A DNA stretch of 64,000 nt from Linyphia triangularis (taxonomy: Eukaryota > Arthropoda > Arachnida > Araneae > Linyphiidae), in assembly GCA_963978545.1 (NCBI GenBank), contig OZ021724.1, positions 28,447,933-28,511,932 on the forward strand. The letters are read 5' to 3'. The number at the start of each line of letters is the position of its first letter. Position 1 is the stretch's first letter. Positions 24,493 to 35,560 of this stretch are shown piece after piece. The notes below the pieces were generated by a model that was not told the DNA's origin, did no database searches, and was given only the letters and a program-made list of their open reading frames with translations. The position numbers were made by a program, and so were the translations under genes.

Positions 24493-25344
24493 CACATACT
24501 TTTATTTTGTTTTAATAATGCATAAAATAGGCTTTCCAATTTGCAATAAAATGTCGAAGCTTGACTTTGTACTTTTTTACTATATTTTGTAGTTTATTAT
24601 ATATATATTTTTTTTTTATTTTTTTTTGAGCTATACATTTGGAATTCCTTGCTCCAGTTAGTCTCCAAGGTCGGATATATGGATATTTACATTCTTCCCA
24701 ACATTCTCGTATTATTTTCAGGTATCAAAAATACAATATATGACAAAATACTTCCCAGTCGAATTTTTTACCGACTCGTATTTTCAAACAAGTCTATACC
24801 TTCAAACAAGGTGGAGAAAATGTTAAGAGTATATTTCATACAAGTTCAAAATTTCTTTTATATATATATATATCTCGAAAAGAATTTCCAAAGTAGCTTC
24901 GAAAAAGATAGTTGCAAAAGTTGTTGCGTTTGAGTCGAATTTATTGTGTCCCTCAAGAATAAGAAGATAGAATAGGAAGAATTTTACAACATGGAAGAGA
25001 TCATGAACTGGAGCATTGAAGTCTCTAATACAATAAAAGAAGTTTGGGAACGTTGTGTATCGTTTTTTTTAAGTTAATTTGAGGAATTGTAAGGAAATAA
25101 TCATCATACAAATATGACTGTTGAAATATTGTTACGAATTTTTGTATATTTGTAAATATTTCGTAGTGTTAATTTTGTAAATAGGAAAATTTATGTGCAT
25201 TTTGTATAAGGCAGTGCAACAGTTTGTCTGAGCTTGGCTTCCCCGGAATGTGTGTCTCAATGCTTGATAACGGGTTTTACAGAGATAACGCTGGGAAACG
25301 AGTTTTACAAAGAGCAGGGCATTTAACGTTATGGTAATGGCAAT

Positions 25345-25405
25345 CTCGCCAAATTGGCGAGAAATCGCCAAATGTCGCCAAACTTGGCGACCATTTGGCG
25401 ACATT
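25345..25405. repeat. Cluster of TGGCGA/TCGCCA inverted repeats in the LTR
   Basis: tctcgccaaattggcgaga is a near-perfect hairpin, followed by tcgccaaatgtcgccaaac and ttggcgaccatttggcgaca. Alternating complementary motifs allow several foldings. The cluster sits about 100-150 bp upstream of the LTR TATA box, a position typical of enhancers. Confidence 0.75.
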
Positions 25406-25500
25406 TTCGGTCCCCATGTACATGTATAGGACTTTTCGACAACGATCTGGAAAGTTCTCCAAATATCTACCTCTAGAAATTTCAAGAGTGTTCGCTTCCC

Positions 25501-25510
25501 CTATATATAA
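25501..25510 (+). promoter_or_regulatory. TATA box of the solo LTR
   Basis: ctatatataa followed by GC-containing sequence, and a gttagttagttag start region about 30-40 nt downstream. Consistent with an LTR U3/R boundary. Confidence 0.65.
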
Positions 25511-26210
25511 GCCCGGCCATGAGATGGGTTAGTTAGTTAGTTGTTAGCTGAGTCCATTAGTTGACTGGAATTACTGATACTGAGTCTCAGTGAGCGTTCA
25601 GAGAGTTCCGAAAGCGAACTGTATTGCATTGTCTTGTGCAGCGATTTGAGCAGTTGTGTTGTCAAGTTTTTAACTGCTGTTTTGTGCTCTATTGTGGTGA
25701 AAATAGCTGTATTCTGTCTACTAGAACGAGAAGTTCTGGAGTTGTAAGAGAATCTGAGAAGAGTTATATTGGAATAAATTTCTGCAACTATTGATCTGCT
25801 TTGGCTTCAAATCTTTTGAACCCATCCAACGCAACAATATCATTGACAAGGCAACCCTAATAATCAGAATTAATCCTAACATTCATTAATTAAACTTCTC
25901 TTTTTGTAGCGGTCTGGAATCTATGTAAATCGACAGATCATAAATTTTTGCAGTCGTACTACTAATACCATTAAAAAAATAATAACTTACGAAACAAATA
26001 ACATCAATTCAAATTTTTGCCACCAGATGAAAATATGACACTTTGAGGACTTATATGGAAGTCAACTATACATGATGAACTTTATTAGTCAAATTGCAAA
26101 TGAAAGTGTAAATAAAACAAACTGAATAAAGTTCTGTAAGTATATATACTATAATTGTTGATTTTGGAAAGTTTTACCTATTTCATATAATACCTTAATA
26201 TTTATTAATA

Positions 26211-26430
26211 TTAAAGTATTATAAATATTAAAATATTATAAATATTAAAATATTATAAATATTAAAATATTATAAATATTAAAATATTATAAATATTAAA
26301 ATATTATAAATATTATAAATATTAAAATATTATAAATATTATAAATATTATAAATATTAAAATATTATAAATATTATAAATATTATAAATATTATAAATA
26401 TTAAAATATTATAAATATTAAAATATTATA
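26211..26430 (+). repeat. AT minisatellite (9/17-bp units of ataaatatt / aaaatatt)
   Basis: Tandem mixture of attataaatattaaaat (17 bp) and ataaatatt (9 bp) units, nearly perfect. Likely variable between individuals. Confidence 0.95.
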
Positions 26431-26461
26431 AGGTATATATATTGATTTAGTAAAGTATTAT

Positions 26462-26464
<3 letters not shown>

Positions 26465-26524
<60 letters not shown>
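26465..26524 (+). repeat. (AT)n microsatellite, about 30 repeats
   Basis: Uninterrupted alternating AT of about 60 bp directly after the minisatellite. A slippage-prone tract. Confidence 0.97.
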
Positions 26525-26528
<4 letters not shown>

Positions 26529-26628
26529 TTAAATTTATTTATTTAATATTTATCTATGTCTTTAAAAGGTAATTTAATATTTATTAATAAATGTTTGACC
26601 TACAAAGACAAGAACATGAACACAAAAT

Positions 26629-28092
26629 ATGTTGGTGCACGTGGTTATTTATCGACATTTAAATCTTAATGAAATACAAGAGTTGGAAGATGACACAAAC
26701 TTGAAATATACAGAGCATATTTTGAATATACAACATAATTATTTATATGGTTTTAAACTTTGTTAGGAAAATATTATACAATTATACGCTCAAACGTTTT
26801 GGGGCACAATTATAGCACGGTATTGATAGCAAATTTATCACCGTCCTGTGGACAAAACATATACAAATGCAGAAGATCAATATGTCCATCAGTGTAGAAC
26901 TAATAATTATCATTACGCAATTTGTTTTTAGAAAACTTTGAATCAAATAATGTACAGAAACTTTTTTTTTTGTAAAAGCTAATCCTGATTGTCAAAATAA
27001 TTGAATGTTTATGGTACAACCATTTGAAGTACCAAAATCTGAAAATAAATCCCTTAAACTGTTGTGGAAACTTTTATGCTGAAATGCATAAAAAGCGTTT
27101 GTAAAGGATATTTCTAACCATCGGGAAATAAACTTTATCACTCAAAAGCAAGTAAACAAAATGTTGAAAAAGGAATCCATATCAAAGGCTATACACGAAG
27201 CGTAAATACCTGTTATTAAATAAATAAAGTGTGCCGCCATACATTTTCTTGAAGAATACCTGCCTGGTACTTGGACCAAGCGGACATTTTTCAAATATGA
27301 TCCAACCCGATCACAAAAGATGCTGACAACATGCACTGATAAAGAATTCTTACAAAAATATCTCCAAACCTTTACATCCCTGGGATTTCATAAGATGAAT
27401 ATTTTTGGTTTTGAATACAAAATTCGAACAAAATACTTAACGATCAAAGAATTTGTGTTTTGAATAGGATCTTTTTTTTTTGTATACATCCTAGGTAGTC
27501 TCTATCACTGGATTTCAACTATGGTATTCCCTACTTGATGCAAATTCACCCTACACAAATTCATCACAAACATTTTGGTTTGAAAATGATATTCCCACAT
27601 TGTACCTTTCCATCGAAGGCCTGTTTGAGAGATTGTCGTGAACAGATGTTCAGCCCCCTGTGCTAAAAGAGCTGGGATTGAAAGAAGCGCAAACAAGCGC
27701 GTGTTTTTTCATCAAATACTCTTCTATTCAAAGTCGTGCATTTCTTTGATGCGGACCAATATGGGTATACGAAATATCAGTCCGAATTTATGAATGTCTG
27801 TATTGTCGAAATAGGGCTACACCTGAAAAGGACTTTATTCAAAAGATTGCTAAATTGTGTATTATTCTGTATATTTTATATTTTATTACAGAGGGAAATA
27901 GAACGATTTCCGTAGCAAGTAAATATATAATATTTCACCCTACATTACGAATTATTCTCAACAATTGAATGTCCAGATGTGGCATCAGAAAAATCTTTAC
28001 AATTTGAAATTGAAAAATTGTTGATGAAACTTTTCAATCTACTTACAGAAATTGAAGGGCACATTTTTTTTTACTGCAACTTTCGAAATTAA
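26629..28092 (+). pseudogene. Unidentified decayed gene, about 490 codons
   Basis: Eight successive segments with protein-like composition lie on one strand: 26629-26766, 26839-26931, 27005-27082, 27122-27205, 27224-27463 (79 open codons), 27519-27749 (one in-frame TGA), 27739-27915 and 27937-28092. They are broken by frameshifts and stops. Overlaps where one frame dies and the next begins (for example at 27739-27749) suggest single-base indels in a once continuous gene. Typical stretches are LEEYLPGTWTKRTFF, SPYTNSSQTFWFENDIP and FFDADQYGYTKYQSEFMN. I do not recognise the family. There is no transposase DDE/DDD pattern, reverse transcriptase box or zinc finger. It could be a dead host gene, a gene from a large transposon, or an integrated viral gene; the sequence alone does not decide. 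Confidence 0.5.
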
Positions 28093-28199
28093 AACGAAAA
28101 ACTACTTTTTTTTTATTCGACTTTAAAAAGAATTGAGCAAGGGCTAATCAAATATAATATTAGAATAGTCTCTAACGGGTAATATTTTATTTTAATATA

Positions 28200-30935
28200 A
28201 AATTTCCTTGAAATAAATTCAAATGATGTAATTATAAGATAAGCATTCGTATTTCATAAGCTCATTTTAATAATAATGCTATAAAGTGTTTTTTTAATCT
28301 ATTGACTACACTCAAAATGTTTCTGGAAGGTTAATACTAATAGAAGTGTAGTAGGTTTATTAAAGTAATCAAGAAAGTATTTAAGTTTTAAACTGTAAGA
28401 AAATTAAATACACTCATCAAAAACTTTCATTTCATTTCTGTAAAATTTCTCTGTATTCAATGAAATTTTACCTAGAATTTATGAAAAAGATTCTGATTAT
28501 TTAAACGAAAACGTATACAGTTATATTATAGTTATTATCAAGGGGTTTGTGCATGCATTTCATAGTAATTAACACCTTAATTTTGGTTGTTTTTACACTG
28601 TTATGAGACATGTTTAATTATTTAAAAATCTATATTTATATCAAAATTTTAATGTAGGCAAAGGTTTCCATATACTTCTCTTAATTATGTTCCAAAAGAT
28701 ACAAAATATTAAAACTAAACATCGATTGAATTATTCAAATCGAGTCTGTTAAGTTTATGGCATAACATTTATTTCTTGGAAAAACTTAACAATTCTTTAC
28801 ATTGATGTTTAATATGCTAAGAAAATTAGTCAAGTTCATATATTACTTTAAAAATGTAAATCTTTCTGGATTCTGGAACGTACATTGGGTTTTATAGTCA
28901 GTTGTTGCTCTTACATAATGTTTAAATATATTCTTAGTTGTTTGTGAAAAAAAAAAAATAGTTCAAAGTATCCGTTAATTTTTTCAGTTCTTTTTTTATA
29001 TTCATTAATTTACTACATTTTAAATAGTAGGAACCAAATTCTTCAGTTGCGTATAACAAATCAAATACGGGTATTATATTATTATTTAAAATAGTTTGAC
29101 AATTTATATTGAAATATTCCATCCCACATATTTTACATTTTTAAACACTATTTTTCTTGTTTTACTGTTGACACTATAATATACAACGTAGATACAAATA
29201 TCTCAATTTGAAATATTTATGAATATGTGACATAAGTTTTCACTTCATTATTATCTTTGCAACTTCCTAAAAATATCTCATTAAAGAATGCCATCTTGAA
29301 GTTAGGGCTTCTCTGCTTTTCTACGAGTGAAGAAATTCGATTCCTGGCATGATTTGTTATTCATACTTTCCTGTCGTTTTAACTATAAATAAATGAGAAA
29401 TTATATACACATAATGAAAAAATAAAATGCAAAATAATAATGATCCCATCAAATAAATACTTATATGTTTTAGGTTTTTGGTATAAATATAAAAATATAT
29501 TTATATATACACCCACAAACTAATATTTTAGACAAACACAGTACATTTCAGATTTATAGCAGAACTTGTACAACAACTCATTGATGTAACTAAGGGTTTT
29601 ATCTTGGTGTCAAAACAATGAAAATCAATTTTTAAGTGGCTCATTTCTAAACTATGAAGGAGCTATATTTTCTTATTGCGAACTCAAGTTTTCAAATTAT
29701 ACAATATTTAATTATGAAATGTTAATAGCATATGTTACAAAAAATTAAGCTTTTTTAACAGACTTAAAAAACATCTCTTAACCACCAGGTTATGGTTGAT
29801 TAAGCATTTTGACTCCACACCCTAAATCATGTCATAAAATCATATGCTGAATTCATTTATTTAACAATCTATCCTCCTTTTAACTTCCTTATTTAACATA
29901 ACAGTTTTAAAATGAAATACGTATTTAATGAGACAGAATTGTTTGAACCCAAAACCAATGGAATAAAAAATTAATCTTAATTGATTTTAGAGAAACGGCA
30001 AATTCACTAAAATTATTTGTTTAACGAGAATTACCCAAGAAAATATTATTTCACTTTTTTTATAAAATTGGCTTCTTTAAAACGTATAATGTGACCTAAG
30101 ATGAAACTTGCATAGAAGATAACCTGGAAAGTGGCTAAGGGGTTTACGAGGGGTTCTGAGATACGGGTACCATGCGTGGTCAACATTAAATTTATCTAAT
30201 AACGTTTCTCAGCTACCTAGCGAAACAACCTGATCTATCCAATTAAGTTTTCATCTACTGATACTATAATAATTTTGGTGGTTATGTTAAAGAATGAATT
30301 AATTCGAGCCATTTCGAAAAATGCAGCTAATTTTTTTATTTTTTTTAATTGTACTTTTCAAAGTTCTTTAATTTCTACGGCCACTTTGCCCTACATGATC
30401 AAACTAAGTGTCCCTTTAGGTACTAATTGAAAAATAAAGTTATTATGTTTTACTTTACTTAAGCCTAAGGTGATTAAAAAATTCTATAATTTTCTATGAT
30501 AATCGAAGTCTATAAACAATACGCTTGATACACTTTATTCGATTGAAATTCACAGTTAAAAATTAGCAATCATTGGCATGGAAATGTTACCAGGTTATTT
30601 AAAAACAAAAAGTGGCTTATCTAATTTGGATCATGACCTTGATTGGTGCACTCAATTTTCATGCTATGCTTGTATTCTTTATTTTGTAGGAGAAGTTATA
30701 TGGATAAAATTACTGGTACAAATAGAAAAAAAAAATTAGTTCGATATCCTTCTACTATTGAGCTTGTAAAATTTAAATTCTACATTTCATGATCTAGATT
30801 CTGTCAATTAGTAGTTTATTATTGAACTCCTTTACACAATAATTTATTGAAAGTGTCAGTTGTAGTTATACCATATTTTTGTTGTTTCAATAGATAAAAT
30901 AAGTGCACCAATATAGCCATTGCTCTTAACTTACG

Positions 30936-30974
<39 letters not shown>

Positions 30975-31950
30975 ATAGTGATACAGATTAAAAAAAATGA
31001 AGCGATATGCAATGTTTTATGTGGAATAGTATATTTAGCAAACAAAAACATAGTTTTTCCTAGATACAGAAAGAGTTAATTTTTGCTTGTGATTCAATAC
31101 TATGTATGACTGCACTAATAGGTTTAACATATTCTTGAAATTCAAAATCTAGGAATTTTTGCACATTACTAGTGACAATCAGGTGTCAGTTAGATAAAAA
31201 AAAAATGTACAGGGTATAGATTACTATGCTCATTGTTTGCTAGGGATACCTGTAAGTTATTGATTATTAGGCTAGAATTTTCAAGTGGAATTACCTCACA
31301 TTTTCGTCTTGAATGGAAAAAATTCATAAACCTCTCACTAACAATCTCGGCAATTGAAATGAAGATCTGTCACAATAGTTTTTATGTTTAAAATCATAGA
31401 TGTCAGTGCATTAAAATAGGCCCGATACTAAGACTTCTTATGTACTAATTCAACTTCCTACCCATAGTTCTCGAGTAAGAAAGTTAAACAGAAGATCGAG
31501 TTATTGACATGAACAAAATTAACTTTTGTAGATATTTATTGATGTTATTGGTTACGTCATAAATGTTTCATATTGAATAATTACTGGATTTAATTAAAAA
31601 AAAAAAAAGGAAACATATCTTCTTGCATTAAGATACAACTTTACACCTATAATATGTATACTATAAATATCGATCAGACACATTGAAAAGTTTATATTCA
31701 ACTCGTAAATATGCAATTTAAGTGCTCGCGTTACCATCCGTGTATATTTTTGTTGTTATTTCATGGCTATATCATCGTCATGATAGTATAACCAATATGG
31801 TTTGAACATAAGTTAAATTATATTTCAGTTATTTGTGTTTAACTTTCAGTTTAATGTACGTTGTTGTATGTGGTTGAACGACTAGGAGAGATTAACATAG
31901 CCAACTCAGTGATATTTGTGGCGATAATTATTAGAATATTCTATTCGGGT
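28200..31950. other. No supportable gene
   Basis: A 3.7 kb AT-rich stretch between the decayed gene and the MATH-BTB locus. Long A runs only; no TIR pair, tandem array or coding frame above background on either strand. Confidence 0.5.
30940..30973 (+). repeat. Poly-A run (34 A)
   Basis: The longest pure A tract seen in the window. No retroposon body or TSD could be recognised beside it, so it is called a simple repeat. Confidence 0.95.
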
Positions 31951-31954
31951 GAGT

Positions 31955-32420
31955 GAAATGGGGGAGGGGCAGTCGTTGATGGACAGTGTTCAAGGAATAT
32001 GTTATAGACGTTTATTTTTACTCCTCAATTGAATATTTACGGGAATTTAAGAGGTGGAGGCTTAAGGAAACCTTGAAAGACAATTGCAGTAGTTTTTATC
32101 AGACCGTTTGAGTCGCTTTTCGGCAATTTCTGAAAAACAGAAACTTTCAAAGGTGTCTTACCTTAAGCGCCTGCACTATTTTAATGAATACCATAATGAC
32201 ATGCCTCATGGCCCCCACTGACCGATATATAAAAGTTGAGCATCGTAGGTTAATCTGTTCGGCAGTTATGTTGAACTCAGATACACACATTCTATACTTT
32301 TTAAACCCAGCACGTTCTAAAACGTGAGAAAGTGCAACAAATCGAATTATTTTTAACAGAATGCAATACTTTCAATGCAATACTTTTTTCCCTAACCTAT
32401 AGATAGGTATTTGAAAGTAA
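31955..32420. repeat. Diverged interspersed repeat, copy 1 (downstream side of the MATH-BTB gene)
   Basis: Shares blocks in the same order and orientation with 35075-35560: a gggaattt/ggaggtgg block, a gaccgat block, a block around aacatcgtaggt followed by tcggcagttatgctga-like sequence and tacacac, then an aacgtg block and a tactttca end. The end resembles the conserved 3' tails of arthropod interspersed elements. Family not identified. Confidence 0.6.
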
Positions 32421-32557
32421 AAGAAAATAGAAGCAAACAAATGAAAAATCTTATTGGATCAGCCAAAGCTGCAACCTGTTGCTGTTAATTAGTGTAAGCA
32501 AAATGTTTTATACAATTTAAGAAATCAAGTGGTCATTCAAAATAAAAAACAGTTTGA

Positions 32558-32569
32558 ACTTACCTTTTG
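32558..32569 (-). promoter_or_regulatory. Consensus 5' splice site just after the MATH-BTB stop codon
   Basis: On the minus strand, about 20 nt after the TAG stop, the sequence reads GCAAAAG followed by GTAAGT, a near-perfect donor site with the intron beginning at 32563. If used, the gene has an intron in its 3' UTR, or an alternative isoform splices out of the terminal exon. No acceptor was located with confidence. Confidence 0.4.
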
Positions 32570-32582
32570 CAAAAATTCAAAC

Positions 32583-34136
32583 CTATCTTTCCAAAATATT
32601 CGTACTAATGTACCTAATTGTTTCACTTGCTAAAATTACATTTTTATTGATGAAATTTGTCCACTCATCAGATCGCAATATTTCATTTAAATTAGATTTG
32701 ATGTAAACATGAGATGCCACTTTTAAGTTTTTATCTCGGTATATATTAGACAACTCTAAAACACTACAGACATTGATTATTGAGAGATTGGACATTAAGA
32801 AAATAGAGCATTCCTTTCCCAATTTATCATACTTGTATTTATCAGCAGCGTGATATAATTTAATTGCACCCTGGTCATTTAAAGTATCTTCAAATTTTTC
32901 TGAATACATAAATTCCACCATTCTTCTTAAAGTAGTAATATCAAGATCTGGAACTCTTATGGTTTTGGTTGTGTTCTTTGTCTTCTCATCTTCAAAAATA
33001 GCACGAATAGTTGGCGATTTTGCGCAGACAACAAGTTTGTGGGCCTCAAGTGTGCCATTTCTGGCTTGAAGAGTCAAATCACAAAAGGATTGTTCCCTGA
33101 AAAATTTGTAAAGTTCATCTGCTAATGTCGTTGTATTTTTATGTTTCTGTGAGAGATCTTGAAAACCAATTTCGCTTATCTCGGAATTCTTCTGCCCCTT
33201 ATAGATTGTTAAGTCAAATTCAAGAGATAGAACATCATTTTGCAAATACAAACTCCCTTTTTCTACAACCAAACTCTTTTCAAAAGATGCAACTTTCCAA
33301 ACGTAACTTTCATTAGGTACATACGTGTGAGATTTATCTGCAATGCAAAGCTTCTCGTGATTACTACTCAGCAACATGGATTTGAAATTCACAAGGCAAA
33401 ATGCTTCAATCTCTTCTTCAAGCCCGCTCAGGTAAATGTCCACACCAGTGGATTCTTCAATCATATGCAAAGTCACAAGAAACGAAGGTGCTTTGATTGC
33501 AGTAGAAGTAAATGGTATAGAAACACTGTAATCTTCTTTCAGTTTAGTGAAGTGATTCAAATGGTAAATTTGCGATCTTCTTTCCACTTTGAATCTTGTC
33601 ACTGCAAAACATCTGTTCGGATACGTACAGCTTACTTCGCTTTCCACGTCCAATTCTTTGCAGATTTCTTTATGCATCTCTTGTACAGAATCGTTTATTG
33701 CTACCTTTTTAGCATTGTCAAAGTAGTTTTCCGCCTTACTTTTCCATAATATGCATTGCAGTGTCAATGAGTCATTTGTACACTTTTCTTCTATGTCTTT
33801 AAGGTGAAACACACTTATCGGCAAAAAATTGTTTCCCTTTGAAAATTTGACGTCATTTCTATGATCCTCTAAGCATAATGAACCATCAGGAGCTATCATA
33901 TAAATTCCATAATCAATTTGGATCGTTTCTGGTCCACTACAGGAAGCTGATCTCCGAAGCAAAGCATATATTTTATCATCAGTTACTTCTTTACAGACCA
34001 ATTGCACTTGCCATTCAGTATCACCAAGTATGTGAACTTTAAAATATGGGCTGGTGGTTCGTCCTGCTGAACTTGTTATACAAAAACTATTTTCAATCTT
34101 CCACGTGAAGGTAAACTTTTCGCTACTTGAAGCCAT
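32583..34136 (-). CDS. MATH-MATH-BTB protein (speckle-type POZ protein-like / TDPOZ-like), intact single exon, 517 aa
   Basis: Predicted substrate adaptor of a Cullin-3 E3 ubiquitin ligase, nuclear or cytosolic: in SPOP-type proteins the MATH domain holds the substrate and the BTB domain binds CUL3. Seen here: an N-terminal MATH/TRAF-like domain at about residues 8-131, opening with FTFTWKIEN and closing with LTLQCILW. A second, more diverged MATH-like domain lies at about 185-313, ending LEFDLTIYKG. A BTB/POZ domain lies at about 337-450, with CDLTLQ at 352-357, AHK at 365-367 and the SP pair at 374-375. A BACK-like helical tail runs to 517. SPOP itself is about 370 aa with one MATH domain, so the doubled MATH explains the length. 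The reading frame is open 64 codons further upstream, but I chose the ATG at 34136. It directly precedes the MATH domain, and no other ATG lies between it and a TATA-like box near 34287. There is no signal peptide or membrane segment. Such genes are known as multicopy, intron-poor families in spiders; paralogue assignment is not possible here. Confidence 0.93.
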   Translation of the reverse strand: MASSSEKFTFTWKIENSFCITSSAGRTTSPYFKVHILGDTEWQVQLVCKEVTDDKIYALLRRSASCSGPETIQIDYGIYMIAPDGSLCLEDHRNDVKFSKGNNFLPISVFHLKDIEEKCTNDSLTLQCILWKSKAENYFDNAKKVAINDSVQEMHKEICKELDVESEVSCTYPNRCFAVTRFKVERRSQIYHLNHFTKLKEDYSVSIPFTSTAIKAPSFLVTLHMIEESTGVDIYLSGLEEEIEAFCLVNFKSMLLSSNHEKLCIADKSHTYVPNESYVWKVASFEKSLVVEKGSLYLQNDVLSLEFDLTIYKGQKNSEISEIGFQDLSQKHKNTTTLADELYKFFREQSFCDLTLQARNGTLEAHKLVVCAKSPTIRAIFEDEKTKNTTKTIRVPDLDITTLRRMVEFMYSEKFEDTLNDQGAIKLYHAADKYKYDKLGKECSIFLMSNLSIINVCSVLELSNIYRDKNLKVASHVYIKSNLNEILRSDEWTNFINKNVILASETIRYISTNILER

Positions 34137-34265
34137 AGTTAATTTCCAAAGCAAAGAGCGAAAACACCCACTAAATAAAAATGCCTTACAGTGACGAACG
34201 TGACAAAACAAATGAAGAGTGTTATCTCTCGATAGATGAAAGATTTTTCTACTTAATCTAATGCA

Positions 34266-34291
34266 GAGTGAAACCAGATAACTTATAAATA
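34266..34291 (-). promoter_or_regulatory. Candidate core promoter (TATA-like box plus initiator) of the MATH-BTB gene
   Basis: On the minus strand, TATTTATAA occupies 34291-34283 and is followed by an arthropod-initiator-like TCACTC at 34271-34266. The predicted start base is about 22 nt from the box, slightly short of the usual 25-30. The predicted 5' UTR of about 130 nt contains no ATG, which fits the chosen start. The region is AT-rich, so a chance match is possible. Confidence 0.35.
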
Positions 34292-35074
34292 AGAGATAAC
34301 AGGACATTTTATTATCAATACTAATCATGTTTATTTTTTTGTCTATTGATATACATGGTTACGGCTTTTTGTTACTACAACTCTCGAATGTGTAATTGAG
34401 CATTGCTGAAAATTTGAATAAGGAAAACCCTACGAATTACAAACAATTTTTCACTTTCTGGAAATAATACTATGCATCACATAAACAGTAAGAAACATAC
34501 TAAATTCTCTTCAGTCTGCTTTAAAAGCGTGATTTTTTATTTTATCAATCATCGTTTAATTGTTGTATACACATTTTTAATTTGACACACTGGTGAAGTA
34601 AATTTTGAAGCACCAAAAATTGTAGACATTTTTTAAAAGCAAAATATCACACTCTGTATACGTTGTTCTCAGCCAACTCTTTATTTTGAAATTTTTTTCA
34701 CTTTATATTTTACGAAGTTTTTATTTTAAAATATAAATCTTCAGCAAATTATCTCACCGATTTCTTTACCGAGTCATTGTTTTACATACAATTAAATTAT
34801 ATCACTCATTAAATGACAGAAGAACAAAGCACTTTGGTCGAAACTTAAGTAAGTTGATTTAATAAAAGTTTTATTAAAGAGGATATTTAACTATTATTAA
34901 AATTTTCTTAGTTATCAAACTCAAATTAGAGATGTGGAACATCGCACAACTTTCAATACACTTTAATACTGATCACCACATTTAAATATTTCCAAAATGA
35001 TGAATTTGGTAATTTACTTTTCGAGAATTCTTACATTATCCTTTCTTGTAAGTGAAACAAAGGAGAAAAGAAAA

Positions 35075-35483
35075 ACGATCGTTAATGAGCGATACTAAAG
35101 GGAAGAGAACTCTATGTTAAAGACACTCGTATTTTTATTTTTTACACTTTTATAGCATTTTTATGGGAATTTTGGAGGTGGGGAAGTTAAGAACACTTTA
35201 AGAGGCATAACAATAAAGATTTCTATCAATATCATTAAAGCCCTTTTTACAGCAATTGTTGAAAAACATGAATTTTTTCATGTTTTTTTCTTCATATTTT
35301 CATATTGCGAAACATTGACGAAAGCCTAAATGACCGATCCCAAGGCCACCACTAACCCGTATACTAAATTTGAACATCGTAGGTCAATTCAGTCGGGAAT
35401 TATGCTGATCACGTACACACAAACAGACATTTTTTTTATATATAACTTTTTTGAAGTCTGAATGATCCAAAACGTGCAGAGCA

Positions 35484-35520
<37 letters not shown>

Positions 35521-35560
35521 TCTTTAATGAAAGTAATACTTTCACAACTCTATGTTAACA
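35075..35560. repeat. Diverged interspersed repeat, copy 2 (upstream side of the MATH-BTB gene)
   Basis: Direct-orientation partner of 31955-32420, about 3.1 kb away. It contains the block aaatttgaacatcgtaggtc followed by a cagtcgggaattatgctga-like stretch and acacacaaacagac. An (AT)n run at about 35484-35515 interrupts its end. Confidence 0.6.

Larger units (their letters stand above)
25130..25836 (+). mobile_element. Solo LTR of a retrotransposon with 4-bp TSD
   Basis: Starts TGTTACGAATTTTTG and ends CAACGCAACA (TG...CA), flanked by atat at 25126-25129 and 25837-25840. It holds a promoter (ctatatataagcccgg at 25501), repeated gttagttagttagttg downstream of it, and a polyadenylation signal aataaa at 25773. 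U3 carries a run of tggcgac/tcgccaa inverted repeats (25345-25405) that can fold strongly. The interior of the element is absent: this is what recombination between two LTRs leaves. A Ty3-type element is likely from the 4-bp TSD, though an LTR alone cannot prove it. Confidence 0.88.

Noticed and set aside
25132..25485. 117-codon minus-strand open frame
   Set aside because: Lies in the U3 part of the solo LTR, antisense to it, and contains no family motif.
33240..33749. 169-codon plus-strand open frame
   Set aside because: Antisense shadow of the MATH-BTB gene; no domain features.
34137..34328. N-terminal extension of the MATH-BTB protein by 64 residues
   Set aside because: It crosses the TATA-like box, is Cys/Leu/Phe-rich without domain similarity, and the shorter start sits exactly before the MATH domain.
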